Assembly: GCA_920105625.2 (NCBI GenBank)
Contig: OV050031.1
Span: forward strand, 133,940,014-134,004,013
Direction: 5' to 3'
Origin: Clusia tigrina
Taxonomy: Eukaryota > Arthropoda > Insecta > Diptera > Clusiidae
Length of the DNA stretch: 64,000 nucleotides
Part shown: positions 1 to 21,346 of the stretch, one piece after another
Numbering within the stretch: position 1 is the first letter of the stretch
Layout of the letters: each line of letters opens with the position of its first letter
The notes under the pieces: generated by a model
The model's database searches: none
What the model was told of the DNA's origin: nothing
Seen by the model: the letters and a program-made list of their open reading frames with translations, nothing else
Program-made: the position numbers and the translations under genes

Positions 1-236
1 TGGATGGTGGACAAGATTACACCAGATCAAATTGATGACATCATTTCTGCGGAAATTCCTGATCCAGAGATAGATCCAGAATTATACGAAGTGGTCAAAA
101 CCAATATGGTTCATGGACCTTGCGGACACTACAATACCACTTCGGTTTGTATGTCTGACAATAAATGCACGAAACACTATCCACGGGCTTTTCTTTCGGA
201 ACCGCAAACTGGAAATGAAGGATATCCACTCTATCT
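1..236 (+). mobile_element. Helitron Rep-region fragment
   Basis: Near-identical to 6249-6484 of the Helitron at 3588-9028 and to 16557-16792 of its second copy. It encodes the part of Rep just after the HUH motif, with several Cys residues (GPCGHYN...SVCMSDNKC). At about 236 it stops abruptly and is joined to the interior of a minus-strand LINE. The piece is therefore the right remnant of a Helitron that starts outside the window, with its helicase half missing. One substitution separates it from the 6.3-kb copy in the NTTS/NPTS codon. Confidence 0.85.
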
Positions 237-1046
237 ATTTTTTGTGGTTTATTCGTTTTTTAATGCAATTAATTGCGTGTTTCAATATATTTATCCTCGT
301 CATTTGATAGGACTTTTTCAAAGCATTTAGCCAATGCAATTGCTTTTTCTTCATTGGTAGTAGCCCATGAGTTGTCATCTCTCCGTAGTGGTGGCTGATA
401 CCTTATCTGAGTTTTTAATTTCTTTGTGCATTTCCATAATGAGTAGTTAGTATCCTGGGTAGGCGTAAAGTTTTTTTTTAGGTAATTTTCAACTTCTATA
501 TTTTGTCTTTTAGTTAATATTTTCTTGAGTTGTTTGCAGGCTATATTTAAATTGTGTGTATCCTCAGGCGATCTAGTTCGCTGCCACCTCTTTCTCAGCT
601 TTCTCTTCTCAATAATTTGCTTTCTTATGAAAATATCCGTTGTAGGTTTATTTCTTCTAAATTTATGCTGTTGGCTTGATTTGATTCCTGCGTCTAGGAC
701 CACATCGTTGAAGTGAATAATGGCATGTTCAGTGTCTAATTGTGTTTTCAGTGTGATAGACATATTCAATTGATTTTCAATATGCTGTCTATACTCATTC
801 CAGTTTGTTTTGTGGTTAAAAATCTTAGCTATTGGTTCTATGGGTTTGATGTCAGTTGTGTAGTCAAGTATTATCGGAGAGTGGTCTGAAGAAAGTTCAA
901 AACAAGCTTTTATTTTTAATTGGTTACACTTTATGTTTTTTGTTATGCTGAAGTCGATTAGATCTGGTATCTTTTTCCTATCTGTTGGCCAGTATGTGGG
1001 TTCACCTGAGCTTAAAAATTTGCAGTTATTTTTGTTTATACTTGGT
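237..1046 (-). pseudogene. Jockey-type LINE, ORF2 fragment (copy A)
   Basis: Read on the minus strand, 1045-269 is open. It encodes the end of an apurinic-type endonuclease domain with the SSDHSPII motif (catalytic SDH), then the linker typical of Jockey-clade LINEs (NYSLWKCTKKLK..., EEKAIALAKCFEKV). The reverse transcriptase that should follow is missing because the sequence changes to Helitron at 236/237. The stretch repeats 10,379-11,187 almost base for base; copy A keeps the frame open where the other copy has an extra T. The 5' half of the endonuclease and ORF1 are absent, as in a 5'-truncated insertion. Confidence 0.8.
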
Positions 1047-1430
1047 TAATAAAGCTAAAATCTAGATGGCACGGGGGCATTACATCAACTTGCCACTTAA
1101 TATTAGCATTAAACATAATTATCTACAATAATATAATGATTTAAAAATAAAAGTGAAATGAATGACCAAAAACGCTGTAACTACACATACCTTCCCATCT
1201 GTGGTTAAAACTGTGTTTCGAACCCCCTTCGACTCATTCAGTGGGGTGGTCGTGGTTCTCAACCCGCCACACAGCATCGGAGGGCACAACTAGAAGAAAA
1301 GGTAAGTAAATTTTTAAACTATCTTCTCTTTCTATTCTCACCAGTATTTTTCTTTCAGTTGGAGCCGGACGTCCTCCTCCTCATCTACGTCAAGCGAGCC
1401 CGCCCCATCGCTACCGCCTTAGCCTATCAT
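1047..1430 (+). other. Duplicated module with intron-like signals
   Basis: This stretch lies between two minus-strand LINE pieces and recurs at 11,188-11,572. On the plus strand it has a good GT-AG intron, from GGTAAGTAAA at about 1301 to TTTCTTTCAG ending at 1358. Both flanks can be read in one open frame: a short basic, Gln-rich stretch joined to LEPDVLLLIYVKRARPIA. I do not recognise the peptide. It could be a fragment of a host exon or of a transposon 5' region. The end at 1430 is a T-rich run that fits the A-rich tail of the LINE to the right. Confidence 0.4.
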
Positions 1431-3300
1431 TTTTTTTATTTATTTATTTTAAAGCGTTCACATATAAGACAGGGTCTTTTAAATGCGGCAAGAAGTATCC
1501 GAATAACAATGAATTATATACAACAAAAATTACTTAAAACTAAGGCTAAGAATGTAAATTAAATGAAAATAAATTATTAGATCAGACAAATAAATAAGTT
1601 AAGATCAGATAAATAAATAATTATAAATAATTGAATAAATAAATAACAAACTTAAAAATAAAGAATTTCTATGAAATAAGGAAAAGTCAGATCAGAAAGA
1701 CAATGAATAAACAAAAAAGAAATAAAAATTAGAAAAGCAGAAAAGAGAAAAAATAATAGCATTAAGAGAAGTAGTGAAAAATTGCTTGCTGAATGTTGTG
1801 CTTACTTGAGATACTCCTAATTGCCAAAGGCAACGAATTCCACAACCTGATGGCGTTCACAAAAAAGAGTCTATTAGAGTTTAAATACTTGTAATTAGGG
1901 ACTAAGAGGTTCATATTTCTCCTCGATTTACAAAACTTCAACTTTACAAACAAATAACTAGGTGTTCGCGTGTATATCAAGTTATGTAGAAATATGCAAT
2001 TTCTAGCATCCATATAATTAAAAATATTGCAACCACGGACCTGATTGCAAAACTTACTGATATGGTCAAACTTTCTTAAACCATATACATATCTGGTAGC
2101 ATTATTGAATGCAACCTGCAAGCTATGCCTGGAACCCGAGTCAAGTTTACCATAAACAACATCTGAGTAAGTCATGATCGGCACTATAAGCTGAAGCACC
2201 AGCCTCCTTCTGGTCTCAGTAGGCACAAATGATGCAGTCCTCCTCAAATTCCGTAAGGTATAGTATATCTTACTCACCACTGAATTTATGTGATCCTCAC
2301 AGGATAGTACGGAGTTAATGTGGTATCCAAGGTTTTTTACTTTTTCAACCAATTTAAGTTTTGTATCATTTAGTGAAATTGTTGGTATATCAGAGGAAGG
2401 GTAACCAGACTTGGAAATCGCGTGGACATATGATTTTTGGGAGTTGAGCTTCAGCCTATTAGCTATAGCCCATTCTGCTATTATGATCAAGTCTTCTTTT
2501 ACCCTAGCATATAAATCATCAATGAGACCAATAGGTCTGGACAAATACAATTGAAGGTCATCAGCATATGCATGCATGGTAACATGATGACACTTACTGA
2601 AAATGTCATCTATGAACAGTGTAAATAAAAGTTGACCAAGCACTGAGCCCTGAGGCACCTTACAGGTTGAATTACTGAACGCAGAAACACTCTTTCCCAC
2701 CCTAACCCTTTTAGACCTTCCAACCAAGTAACTATTTAACATACGGACCGCCGAGCTGGAAAAACCAAAATTCAACTGTAGCTTTTCACATAGTAATGAG
2801 TGATCTACAGAATCGAATGCTTTAGAAAAATCTAAGAGACAAAGCAGGGTTAAATGTCCCATATCAAATGACTCTCTGATGTCATCCAATATTTTAACAA
2901 CAGCAGTGGAGCAGCTGTACCCAGGCTGAAAACTAGATTGGAGTGGGGAAATAAGTTTCTGACGAGTTCTAAGATTTCCTCAGCCATGAGAGATTCACAT
3001 ACCTTTGATAAAGCCGACAACAAACTTACAGGACGGAAACCAGACGGTACATTAGCATTGGACGTTTTAGCTATAGGGATAATCGCCGCTAATTTCCAAA
3101 TATTGGGGAAGCAGGAGCTCATTAAACAATGGTTAATTATATGGGTCAATGGGCTTAGAATGAAAGGCAAAATAAGTTTAATAAATTTAATAGGAACTCC
3201 ATCCTCTCCGACAGCATTTGACTTTATCTTGTTGACACAGCAAGCAACATCATCTTCACCCACATAAATAAACTCGTATGTAACTCCACATTTTACATTA
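1431..3300 (-). pseudogene. Non-LTR reverse transcriptase LINE (CR1-like group, copy A)
   Basis: Minus-strand LINE: an A/T-rich 3' region (1431-1761) and a reverse transcriptase from about 3270 to the stop at 1762. Visible motifs are DGVPIKFIK and FRPVSLLSALSKV in the fingers, LLDFSKAFDSVDH (catalytic Asp), VPQGSVLG and HAYADDLQLY (catalytic YADD). The long C-terminal tail ends with FFVNAIRLWNSLP. A one-base frameshift near 2945 divides it into two reading frames, and the copy at 11.9-13.5 kb has the same frameshift, so it predates the duplication. About 75 bases of the N-terminal coding part present in copy B (13,430-13,505) are missing here. The clade assignment rests on overall pattern only. 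No endonuclease or ORF1 is visible. Confidence 0.8.
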
Positions 3301-3377
3301 ATAAGGATATATAAAAAATAAATAAATATAATGCCTAAAAGGAACATGTGTAGGACATAATGTAACTAATAGATGCA

Positions 3378-9028
<5,651 letters not shown>

Positions 9029-9029
9029 T

Positions 9030-11187
9030 ATAGGAGCGATATTTTACTCTTTTATAATTATGTCTTTTAGTTAACTTTGTTAGCATAAGTATAGTTTTAT
9101 TGTGTCAAATGTCATGGAATTAATAATAAAAAAAATGCCCATGCAGTGTATCGTAGTGTTTTCAGGATATCTTTTTTATTTCATCGTCAATTCTTGTCAT
9201 ATTTAGATTGCGGTGTATATCTTCATTTGTTGTGTACCAACCAGACTTTATGATAACTCTTAATATTCTAGATTGCTGTCTTTGAATTTTTTGTATGTGT
9301 GACCGCTTTGCCGTTCCCCATACTTGGAGTCCGTACGTCCAAATTGGCTTTATAGTACACTTGTATAACAGAAACTTGTTCTTAATTGTGAGTTTAGATT
9401 GCTTACCCATTAACTAATATAATTGCCTAAATTTTTCTATTATTTGTTTCAATTTTTGTTTGATGTGGTAGTGCCAATTTAGCTTTGAGTCCATGTGTAT
9501 ACCAAGGTATTTAGTAGTAGACCCTATTTTTATATCTTTATTGTTTATTTTAATAGGTATTGGATTAAAATTTGTTTTAGTTGTAAACATTATTTGTACA
9601 GTCTTATCTTCTTTAATTTTCAAGCACCATTTATCAAACTATTCCTTAACATTCTCTGTGTATATCTGCAGATTTGCAGTCGCAGTATGTAGATTTTTGT
9701 CAGATGCTAAGAGGATTATGTCGTCAGCAAAGGCAGGAATTGTGGTATTCTGTTATTTTGGAAGTGGTATATATGAGGTAAATATGACATATAGCAGTGG
9801 TCCTAAAACACTCCCTTGAGGAACTCCAGCTGTTGTAAGATGAATAGACGAACACTCTTCATTATATTTGATGTACAAGTAACGATCACTAAGATAACTT
9901 TCAACAATCAAATAGTAGTCAAGTGGCAGCATCGTCTTCAGTTTATGCAGCAGTCCTTTATGCCATACTTTGTCAAATGCTTTTGCAACGTCTCAGAATA
10001 CAGCAACGCAGTACCGCTTATATTCTATGTCTGTTTAAATTTTGTTTGTTATACGGTGAATCTGTTGAATTGTTGAATGTCGTTTTCTGAAGCCGAATTG
10101 ATGATTTGGTATAATGTTTTTATTGTCAAGGATCTGGCTAAGTCTATCATGTAATATTTTTTCAGCAACTTTAGAGATTATGGGAACTAGGCTAATTGGT
10201 CTATACGACGAAGCATCTTTTCCCTGCTTCGGTAGTGCAATAATTTCAACAACTTTCCATACTTTGGGAAAAAATTGTAGTCAGAACATTGAGTTGATAA
10301 CATTCCTTAAGTAGTTATAACCTATAGTAGATAGCTCAGCGAGAGCTTTTCCTGTCAACATATCGTATCCTGGTGCTTTTTTGTGGTTTATTCGTTTTTT
10401 AATGCAATTAATTGCGTGTTTCAATATATTTATCCTCGTCATTTGATAGGACTTTTTCAAAGCATTTAGCCAATGCAATTGCTTTTTCTTCATTGGTAGT
10501 AGCCCATGAGTTGTCATCTCTCCGTAGTGGTGGCTGATACCTTATCTGAGTTTTTAATTTCTTTGTGCATTTCCATAATGAGTAGTTAGTATCCTGGGTA
10601 GGCGTCAAGTTTTTTTTTTAGGTAATTTTCAACTTCTATATTTTGTCTTTTAGTTAATATTTTCTTGAGTTTTTTGCAGGCTATATTTAAATTGTGTTTA
10701 TCCTCAGGCGATCTAGTTCGCTGCCACCTCTTTCTCAGCTTTCTCTTCTCAATAATTTGCTTTCTTATGAAAATATCCGTTGTAGGTTTATTTCTTCTAA
10801 ATTTATGCTGTTGGCTTGATTTGATTCCTGCGTCTAGGACTACATCGTTGAAGTGAATAATGGCATGTTCAGTGTCTAATTGTGTTTTCAGTGTGATAGA
10901 CATATTCAATTGATTTTCAATATGCTGTCTATACTCATTCCAGTTTGTTTTGTGGTTAAAAATCTTAGCTATTGGTTCTATGGGTTTGATGTCAGTTGTG
11001 TAGTCAAGTATTATCGGAGAGTGGTCTGAAGAAAGTTCAAAACAAGCTTTTATTTTTAATTGGTTACACTTTATGTTTTTTGTTATGCTGAAGTCGATTA
11101 GATCTGGTATCTTTTTCCTATCTGTTGGCCAGTATGTGGGTTCACCTGAGCTTAAAAATTTGCAGTTATTTTTGTTTATACTTGGTT
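9030..11187 (-). pseudogene. Jockey-type LINE, ORF2 (copy B, longer)
   Basis: The same element as 237-1046 but extending to the 3' end. On the minus strand: endonuclease end with SSDHSPII (about 11,040), linker (10,909-10,586), RT fingers (KKAPGYDMLTGKAL; then FRKRHST), catalytic FADD at about 9720 followed by a TAG stop, thumb (STTKYLGIHMDSKLNW, 9414-9623), and the C-terminal WTYGLQVWG...IQRQQSRILR block (9162-9410). There are at least three frameshifts, including an extra T near 10,612 absent from copy A. The 3' untranslated part contains AATAAA on the minus strand near 9100. It abuts the Helitron 1 terminus at 9028. Confidence 0.85.
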
Positions 11188-11572
11188 AATAAAGCTAAAA
11201 TCTAGATGGCACGGGGGCATTACATCAACTTGCCACTTAATATTAGCATTAAACATAATTATCTACAATAATATAATGATTTAAAAATAAAAGTGAAATG
11301 AATGACCAAAAACGCTGTAACTACACATACCTTCCCATCTGTGGTTAAAACTGTGTTTCGAACCCCCTTCGACTCATTCAGTGGGGTGGTCGTGGTTCTC
11401 AACCCGCCACACAGCATCGGAGGGCACAACTAGAAGAAAAGGTAAGTAAATTTTTAAACTATCTTCTCTTTCTATTCTCACCAGTATTTTTCTTTCAGTT
11501 GGAGCCGGACGTCCTCCTCCTCATCTACGTCAAGCGAGCCCGCCCCATCGCTACCGCCTTAGCCTATCATTT
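11188..11572 (+). other. Second copy of the module with intron-like signals
   Basis: Nearly identical to 1047-1430, including the GTAAGTAAAT donor (about 11,442) and TTTCTTTCAG acceptor (about 11,499). Its identity over noncoding bases shows how recent the unit duplication is. The right neighbour differs: copy B has a short AATGAATTATATA repeat expansion at about 11,600-11,660 where copy A has unrelated bases. Confidence 0.5.
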
Positions 11573-13505
11573 TTTTTATTTATTTATTTTAAAGCGTTCA
11601 TAATAATAACAATGAATTATATACATTAATACATATACAATGAATTATATATATAAGAATAACAATGAATTATATACAACAAAAATTACTTAAAACTAAG
11701 GCTAAGAATGTAAATTAAATGAAAATAAATTATTAGATCAGACAAATAAATAAGTTAAGATCAGATAAATAAATAATTAACATATAAATAATTGAATAAA
11801 TAAATAACAAACTTAAAAATAAAGAATTTCTATGAAATAAGGAAAAGTCAGATCAGAAAGACAATGAATAAACAAAAAAGAAATAAAAATTAGAAAAGCA
11901 GAAAAGAGAAAAAATAATAGCATTAAGAGAAGTAGTGAAAAATTGCTTGCTGAATGTTGTGCTTACTTGAGATACTCCTAATTGCCAAAGGCAACGAATT
12001 CCACAACCTGATGGCGTTCACAAAAAAGAGTCTATTAGAGTTTAAATACTTGTAATTAGGGACTAAGAGGTTCATATTTCTCCTCGATTTACAAAACTTC
12101 AACTTTACAAACAAATAACTAGGTGTTCGCGTGTATATCAAGTTATGTAGAAATATGCAATTTCTAGCATCCATATAATTAAAAATATTGCAACCATGGA
12201 CCTGATTGCAAAACTTACTGATATGGTCAAACTTTCTTAAACCATATACATATCTGGTAGCATTATTGAATGCAACCTGCAAGCTATGCCTGGAACCCGA
12301 GTCAAGTTTACCATAAACAACATCTGAGTAAGTCATGATCGGCACTATAAGCTGAAGCACCAACCTCTTTCTGGTCTCAGTAGGCACAAATGATGCAGTC
12401 CTCCTCAAATTCCGTAAGGTATAGTATATCTTACTCACCACTGAATTTATGTGATCCTCACAGGATAGTACGGAGTTAATGTGGTATCCAAGGTTTTTTA
12501 CTTTTTCAACCAATTTAAGTTTTGTATCTTTTAGTGAAATTGTTGGTATATCAGAGGAAGGGTAACCAGACTTGGAAATCGCGTGGACATATGATTTTTG
12601 GGAGTTGAGCTTCAGCCTATTAGCTATAGCCCATTCTGCTATTATGATCAAGTCTTCTTTTACCCTCGCATATAAATCATCAATGAGACCAATAGGTCTG
12701 GACAAATACAATTGAAGGTCATCAGCATATGCATGCATGGTAACATGATGACACTTACTGAAAATGTCATCTATGGACAGTGTAAATAAAAGTTGACCAA
12801 GCACTGAGCCCTGAGGCACCTTACAGGTTGAATTACTGAACGCAGAAGCACTCTTTCCCACCCTAACCCTTTTAGACCTTCCAACCAAGTAATTATTTAA
12901 CATACGGACCGCCGAGCTGGAAAAACCAAAATTCAACTGTAGCTTTTCACATAGTAATGAGTGATCTACAGAATAGAATGCTTTAGAAAAATCTAACAGA
13001 CAAAGCAGGGTTAAATGTCCCATATCAAATGACTCTCTGATGTCATCCAATATTTTAACAACAGCAGTGGAGCACCTGTACCCAGGCTGAAAACTAGATT
13101 GGAGTGGGGAAATAAGTTTCTGACGTGTTCTAAGATTTCCTCAGCCATGAGAGATTTACATACCTTTGATAAAGCCGACAACAAACTTACAGGACGGAAA
13201 CCAGACGGTACATTAGCATTGGACGTTTTAGCTATAGGGATAATCGTCGCTAATTTCCAAATATTGGGGAAGCAGGAGCTCATTAAACAATGGTTAATTA
13301 TATGGGTCAATGGGCTTAGAATGAAAGGCAAAATAAGTTTAATAAATTTAATAGGAACTCCATCCTCTCCGACAGCATTTGACTTTATCTTGTTGACACA
13401 GAAAGCAACATCATCTTCACCCACATAAATAAACTCAAACACAAATGGGCATTCAGAAACATAGTCCCTCGCAACTACAGCAGACATATCATCAGCAGAC
13501 GCTGA
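11573..13505 (-). pseudogene. Non-LTR reverse transcriptase LINE (CR1-like group, copy B)
   Basis: Second copy of the LINE at 1431-3300. RT motifs are the same: KAFYSVDH here (Asp to Tyr beside the catalytic Asp compared with copy A's KAFDSVDH), VPQGSVLG and HAYADDLQLY. It shares the frameshift near 13,105. It retains about 75 extra coding bases at the 5' side (13,430-13,505, ...ARDYVSECPFVFEF...), so copy A suffered the deletion. Neither copy has an endonuclease domain or ORF1. Confidence 0.8.
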
Positions 13506-13616
13506 TTTCTATTACCATGTAACTCCACATTTTACATTAATAAGGATATATAAAAAATAAATAAATATAATGCCTAAAAGGAACATGTGTAGGACATAAT
13601 GTAACTAATAGATGCA

Positions 13617-13708
13617 AATAAATGATTTTCAACACAATATAAATTCAACTTTCTTTTCCTTTCAAAACACATAATTTCACGCAGGGCAACGCCTGCGGGG
13701 TCAGCTAG
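13617..13708 (+). mobile_element. Isolated Helitron 3' end (second unit)
   Basis: Same terminal fragment as 3378-3469, ending in hairpin plus CTAG at 13,705-13,708, directly followed by a (TA)n tract. Confidence 0.8.
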
Positions 13709-19336
<5,628 letters not shown>

Positions 19337-19497
19337 CCAATGCGTTATCGTATTGTTGGAGGTCGACAATGTGCACCAGTTTGAAGCAGCCATTTAAAGT
19401 CCACCCATTTCTAGAACTAATGGTGACAATGGGAGCATGGTAATTAAATACGCTCAGTCCTTCGCCAGCGGCTATGAGTATACCTAAACTAAATATA
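19337..19497 (-). pseudogene. Errantivirus env 5' exon remnant
   Basis: Corresponds to 33,656-33,815 at the start of the env exon at the right end. A splice-acceptor-like AG lies at 19,498-19,499, in keeping with env being made from a spliced mRNA in gypsy-type elements. The coding part is cut by the Helitron junction at 19,336, so only about 50 codons remain. Confidence 0.7.
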
Positions 19498-19784
19498 CTA
19501 ATTCAAGAGGAGAAATATTAATTTTGTTGCTTAAATCTAGTAATATTGACGTTCAATGTTAATTTTTTGTTTTGGTTTTGGTTTTTTTTTTTGTTAGAGG
19601 AGAAATATTAATCTTGTTAGTGACCCCATTTTGGGTTCGTATGATTTATATCCCAAATTCGGGATTCTTAATTTCTATATTAGTTTTGTTTTCGTTGCTT
19701 TGCTTTGCTTAGCTTTCAATTTTTGTATCCCAAGTTTGGGTCCTTAAAATTTTAAGTTAGTATTTCATATTTTGTTTTAAATAA

Positions 19785-20291
19785 TTATCTGTCTGTCTCT
19801 TGTGATGATTCGAAAGCTTCAATCGTTGAATCGGGGCACTTAGGATGAGGAAATTCACTTGAATGTGGAACTTGAAGCGAAGCAGATGCTACTGTCGCAT
19901 AAACCCATTTGGCACTCTTACCAAAACCAGTGGATTTGATCAGGCAAAAGTAACAATCAACCGAATGGCAGAGCGGCTCTCTCCATATCATCGGTACACC
20001 GAATTTCATGTATCGTCTAATTTGGAATAAAAATTCATATATATAAATTTAATCTTACTGTGATGAACCAGAAGCCCACACGGCAAGAGTTATATGGCAC
20101 GATAAACAAATATTATTTGGTGTCCATTGCTCATGAAAAGTTGCGGGTGCTATTCCAAAATATTGCAGATAATTCTGTTGTAATGAATCGGTGAATCTAC
20201 GTCTATTTTGTTGGAAGACAAAATTGCCACACACGTAACAGAAATTATTTGGATTGTTTACGCACTTAAATTCTCGTTTTCTTGTAGGCAT
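19785..20291 (-). CDS. Gene X, left copy: small cysteine-rich spliced protein
   Basis: Two exons on the minus strand: 20,291-20,059 (233 nt, from the ATG of MPTRKREFKC) and 20,016-19,785 (232 nt, to the stop). The intron has GTAAG and AAATTAG ends. Joined, they give 154 aa with no interruption. Cysteines fall in repeated pairs (FCYVCG; NNICLSCH; CHSVDCYFC), suggesting zinc binding. From memory it resembles a widespread family of arthropod and cnidarian uncharacterised proteins starting with an NPDNFCYVCG-type block. Function unknown. It lies between errantivirus pol (upstream) and env (downstream) on the same strand. The intron is only 42 bp here, about 20 bases shorter than in the right copy. 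It could be a captured host gene or a passenger. Confidence 0.65.
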
Positions 20292-20597
20292 TTTAGCGAA
20301 CACAATGAAATATAATTTCAATCAAATTTATACAAACAACCGGCAAACAACCGACACGTGTGCATGTGTTTATTTCTAGGTGAAAAAAATATATGTTACA
20401 AAAATTACAAATTAATATATTACTAACTCACCGCAGTGTTTTTCCTCACAGACTGAATTAACAAAACAATATTAACAAGCTAAGAACCAAATTTCTGATG
20501 TGTATAACTCATAAGGAATAACTGTTCCTTTAAAAACAAACTTAACGAAACAAACAACATATAAATTGTCGAAAGAAATAAAATATTCGGAAAATAT

Positions 20598-21346
20598 GGA
20601 TTTATTCACTCAATTGCTTATAACTTTGTCATTTTTCTGTAGATTTTCTTCTAGTTGATCTTAGTTCTTACGTTAAAGTATCATATTTACGTACATAAAG
20701 AGAAACCAGACGTTTTTTCAACGATTTGTACTTTTCCGCCGGCACAGAATCACTGTAAAGTATTATTTTTTTGAAAATATGCCCTGTTTTCATCGATATA
20801 TTTTGATTTGCTTTACCAATCAAAGATCCGATTATAGATGTTTGTTCGTCATCTCAATACCTTACATTGGGTACCAAGAACGACCAAGCTCGAGATATGA
20901 TTTGTTACGTGAAAAATGGTCGAAAAAATACAAAAATTACAATATCACCATGAAAAAAAATTTAACCTTGATTTTCGAATTCAGAAGATGAAAATACATA
21001 AGAAAAGTCACCTCTCATCAAATGTACATTTTCGGTGTAAACTAGTGTAACTTTTGCAACCTTTGTCTTTCTCTTTTTTGTCCCTATTTTTTATCAAAAT
21101 TATAATTCCCTCTATTTATTTATAATGATGAAGCGTCCGCGGGCTAGCAAGATGGGAGGTCCGTGTTATCTGTTTTAGCAGTACTGCTTACTAAGGCACG
21201 GGTATTACTCCCAGTATCAACTTGTCACAATATGCAATCTCCGGTTTGGATATGTGTTATTTATTGCCATGTAGACTTGCTGAAAGTTCACTTCATCATT
21301 GCCCTCGTACCATTTATAAAGCTGTACAGGGTACAGCATACCTTTT
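20598..21346. other. Spacer between pol and gene X
   Basis: About 750 AT-rich bases. On the minus strand the first ~140 bases after the pol stop are open (start ATGCTGTACCCTGTACAG at about 21,338) and end at a TGA, encoding a short peptide I do not recognise. The rest shows no coding signal. This part has no counterpart at the right copy of segment D, which ends at 34,936. It could hold the promoter and leader of gene X. Confidence 0.5.

Larger units (their letters stand above)
19337..20597 (-). repeat. Segment D, left copy (gene X + env start)
   Basis: About 1.26 kb that repeats 33,656-34,936 with scattered substitutions and small indels. On the minus strand it holds gene X, a roughly 290-base spacer with two copies of the 17-base string AGAGGAGAAATATTAAT (plus-strand reading), and the first part of an errantivirus env exon. 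The left edge is the break with Helitron 2; the right edge is where similarity to the other copy stops (after TATTCGGAAAATATGG). Confidence 0.85.
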
